DNA from: Procambarus clarkii
Lineage: Eukaryota; Arthropoda; Malacostraca; Decapoda; Cambaridae
Assembly (NCBI RefSeq): GCF_040958095.1
Contig: NC_091181.1
Span: 28,043,033-28,107,032 of the forward strand
DNA length: 64,000 nucleotides
Direction of reading: 5' to 3'
Both the position numbers and the translations under genes were made by a program. The notes beneath the pieces are model-generated. The model ran no database searches and had not been told where the DNA came from. It saw nothing but the letters and a program-made list of their open reading frames with translations. Positions 62,436-64,000 of this stretch are shown here, piece by piece (the first letter of the stretch is position 1; the number at the start of each line of letters is the position of its first letter).

Positions 62436-64000
62436 GCTGGTCCGTGGCTGTCCATTGCTGTTCTCAGTTGTCCGTGGTGGTCCGTGGCTGTCTGTGGTTG
62501 TCCGGGGCTGCATGTGGCTGTCCGGGGCTGTATGTGGCTGTCCGGGGCTGTCCGTGGCTGCATGTGGCTGTTCAGGGCTGCATGTGGCTGTCCGGGGACG
62601 TCCGTGACTGCATGTGGCTGTCCTTGGCTACATGCGGCTGTCCGTGGCTGCATGCGGCTGTCCGTGGCTGCATGTGGCTGTCCTTGGCTGCATGTGGATG
62701 TCCGTGGCTGTCCGGGGCAGCATGAGGCTGAATGTTTGTCCGTGGCTGTATGTGACTTTCTGGGGCTGTCCGTGACTGTCCGTGGCTGCACGTGGCTGTC
62801 TGGGGCTGTCCGTGACTGTCCGTGGCTGCATGTGGCTCTCTGGGGCAGTCCGTGGCTGCATGTGGCTCTCTGGAGCTGCATGTGACTCTCCGTGGATGCA
62901 TGTGGCTGTCCGTGGCTGCATGTGGTTGCACGTGGCAGTCCTTGACTGCATGCGGCTGTCCGTGGCTGTGTGTGCCTGTCCGAGGCTGCATGTGCCTGTC
63001 CGAGGCTGCATGTGGCTGTCCGTGGCTGCATGTGGCTTTCCGTTGCTGTCCGTGGCTGCATGTGACATTCCGTGGCTGCATGTGGCTGTCCTTGGCTGCC
63101 TGTGGCTGTCCGGGGCTGTCCTTGGCTGCATGTGGCTGTCCGGGGCTATCCGTGGCTGCATGTGGCTTTCCGTGGCTGCATGTGGCTGTCCTTGGCTGCC
63201 TGTGGCTGTCCGGGGCTGTCCTTGGCTGCATGTGGCTGTCCGGGGCTCTCCGTGACTGTCCGTAGCTGCATGTTTCTGTCCGTGGCTGCATGTGGCTGTT
63301 CGGGGGTGTCCGTGACTGTCCATGGCTGCAAGTGGCTGTCAGGGGCTGCATGTGGCTGTCCGTGGCTGCATGTGGTTGTCCGGGGCTGTCAGTGGCTGTC
63401 CGTATCTACATGTGGCTGTCCGGGGCTGTTCGTGACTGTCCGTGGCTGCATGTGGCTGTCCAGGGCTGCATGTGGCTGTCCGGGGACGTCCGTGACTATC
63501 CGTGGCTGCATGTGGCTATCCGTGGCTGCATGTGGCTGTCCGTGGCTGCATGTGGCTGTCCGTGGCTGCATGTGGCTGTCCGTGGCTGCATGTAGCTGTC
63601 TGTGGCTGTCCGTGACTGTCCATGGCTGCATGTGGATGTATGTGGCTGCATGTGGCTGTCCGTGGCTGCATGTGGCTGTCCGGGGCTGCATGAGGCTGCA
63701 TGTTTCTGTCCGTGGCTGCATGTGGCTGTCTGGGGCAGTCCGTGACTGTCCGTGGCTGCACGTCGCTGTCAGGGGCTGCATGTGACTGTCCGTGGATGCA
63801 TGTGGCTGCCCGGGGCTGTCCGTGGCTGCATGTGGCTGTCCTTGGCTGCATGCGGCTGTCCGTGGCTTTCCGTAGTTGCATGTGGCTGTTCGTGGGTGTC
63901 CGTGGCTGCATGTGGCTGTTCGTGGGTGTCCGTGGCTGCATGTGCCTGTCCGTGGCTCTCCGGGACTGTAGGTGGCTGTCTGTGGCTGCAGGTTGCTGTC
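62436..64000. repeat. Degenerate 10-/20-bp TG(T/C)-rich minisatellite, continues past window
   Basis: Built of 10-bp words TGTCCGTGGC, TGCATGTGGC and TGTCCGGGGC in variable order. Many positions have drifted (TTGGC, TGACTG, CTCTC). It runs to the window edge. Cys/Trp-rich open frames on the plus strand and their minus-strand shadows are repeat artefacts. Confidence 0.93.

Noticed and set aside
62377..64000. Cys/Trp-rich frames resembling a repetitive secreted protein
   Set aside because: The 10-bp words shift frame constantly and both strands are open. No start context, signal peptide or splice sites were found.

Overview
This window is eukaryotic nuclear DNA, most likely from a decapod crustacean (crayfish, lobster or shrimp type). 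I infer this from the intron-split Otx-class homeobox gene, the tRNA-derived SINE families with bodies I recognise from decapod genomes, the TTAGG-type telomere-like motifs inside a foldback element, and the extreme load of micro-, mini- and satellite DNA. Nothing looks prokaryotic: there are no operons, and almost every long open frame is an artefact of tandem repetition. The species assignment is inference.

Only one host gene is well supported. On the minus strand, positions 49462-48962 and 48861-48589 are the last two coding exons of an orthodenticle/Otx (otd) transcription factor. The first starts inside the homeodomain at residue 47 (V-W-F-K50-N-R-R-A-K-C-R-Q-Q-Q). The second ends with the Otx tail (CLEY...AAWKSYQSFQVL). 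Homeodomain residues 1-46 and the N-terminus were not found up to position 64000, so an intron of at least 14.5 kb appears to fill the rest of the window. That intron is packed with GC-rich minisatellites.

Layout. 1-4260: minisatellites, an inverted pair of tRNA-like SINE heads and AT-rich sequence without genes. 4540-5300: SINE fragments. About 5340-8230: a decayed Jockey/I-like LINE. It keeps the ORF1 zinc knuckles, the first residues of the endonuclease, the RNase H and the ORF2 C-terminus, and has lost most of the endonuclease and all of the reverse transcriptase. It carries two nested insertions with exact target-site duplications: a 140-bp 5'-truncated LINE tail (15-bp TSD) and a 405-bp foldback MITE (7-bp TSD). 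8370-8582: an RT palm fragment of a different (CR1-like) LINE. 9261-41873: a 32.6-kb satellite of about 39 copies of an 832-bp monomer, interrupted by a 500-N assembly gap. 42099-47470: microsatellites, a SINE, and a 365-bp foldback MITE sitting between two (TA)n tracts with TTAGG-like repeats in its middle. 47473-48195: a very homogeneous 21-bp minisatellite just past the otd stop codon. 48589-49462: otd exons. 49463-64000: otd intron with (GA)n and 40-, 21-, 25-, 51-, 19-, 59-, about 41-, 19- and 10-bp tandem arrays plus SINE and LINE-tail insertions.

The best candidates for something under-described are three. First, the 832-bp composite satellite, with a 23-24-bp minisatellite inside each monomer and multi-monomer higher-order blocks. 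Second, the series linking a 42-bp LINE-tail insertion to a neighbouring 59-bp satellite grown from the same tail. Third, the concentration of minisatellites, including a C-tract/G-quadruplex-prone array, inside the intron of a head-patterning gene. No new protein system is visible.
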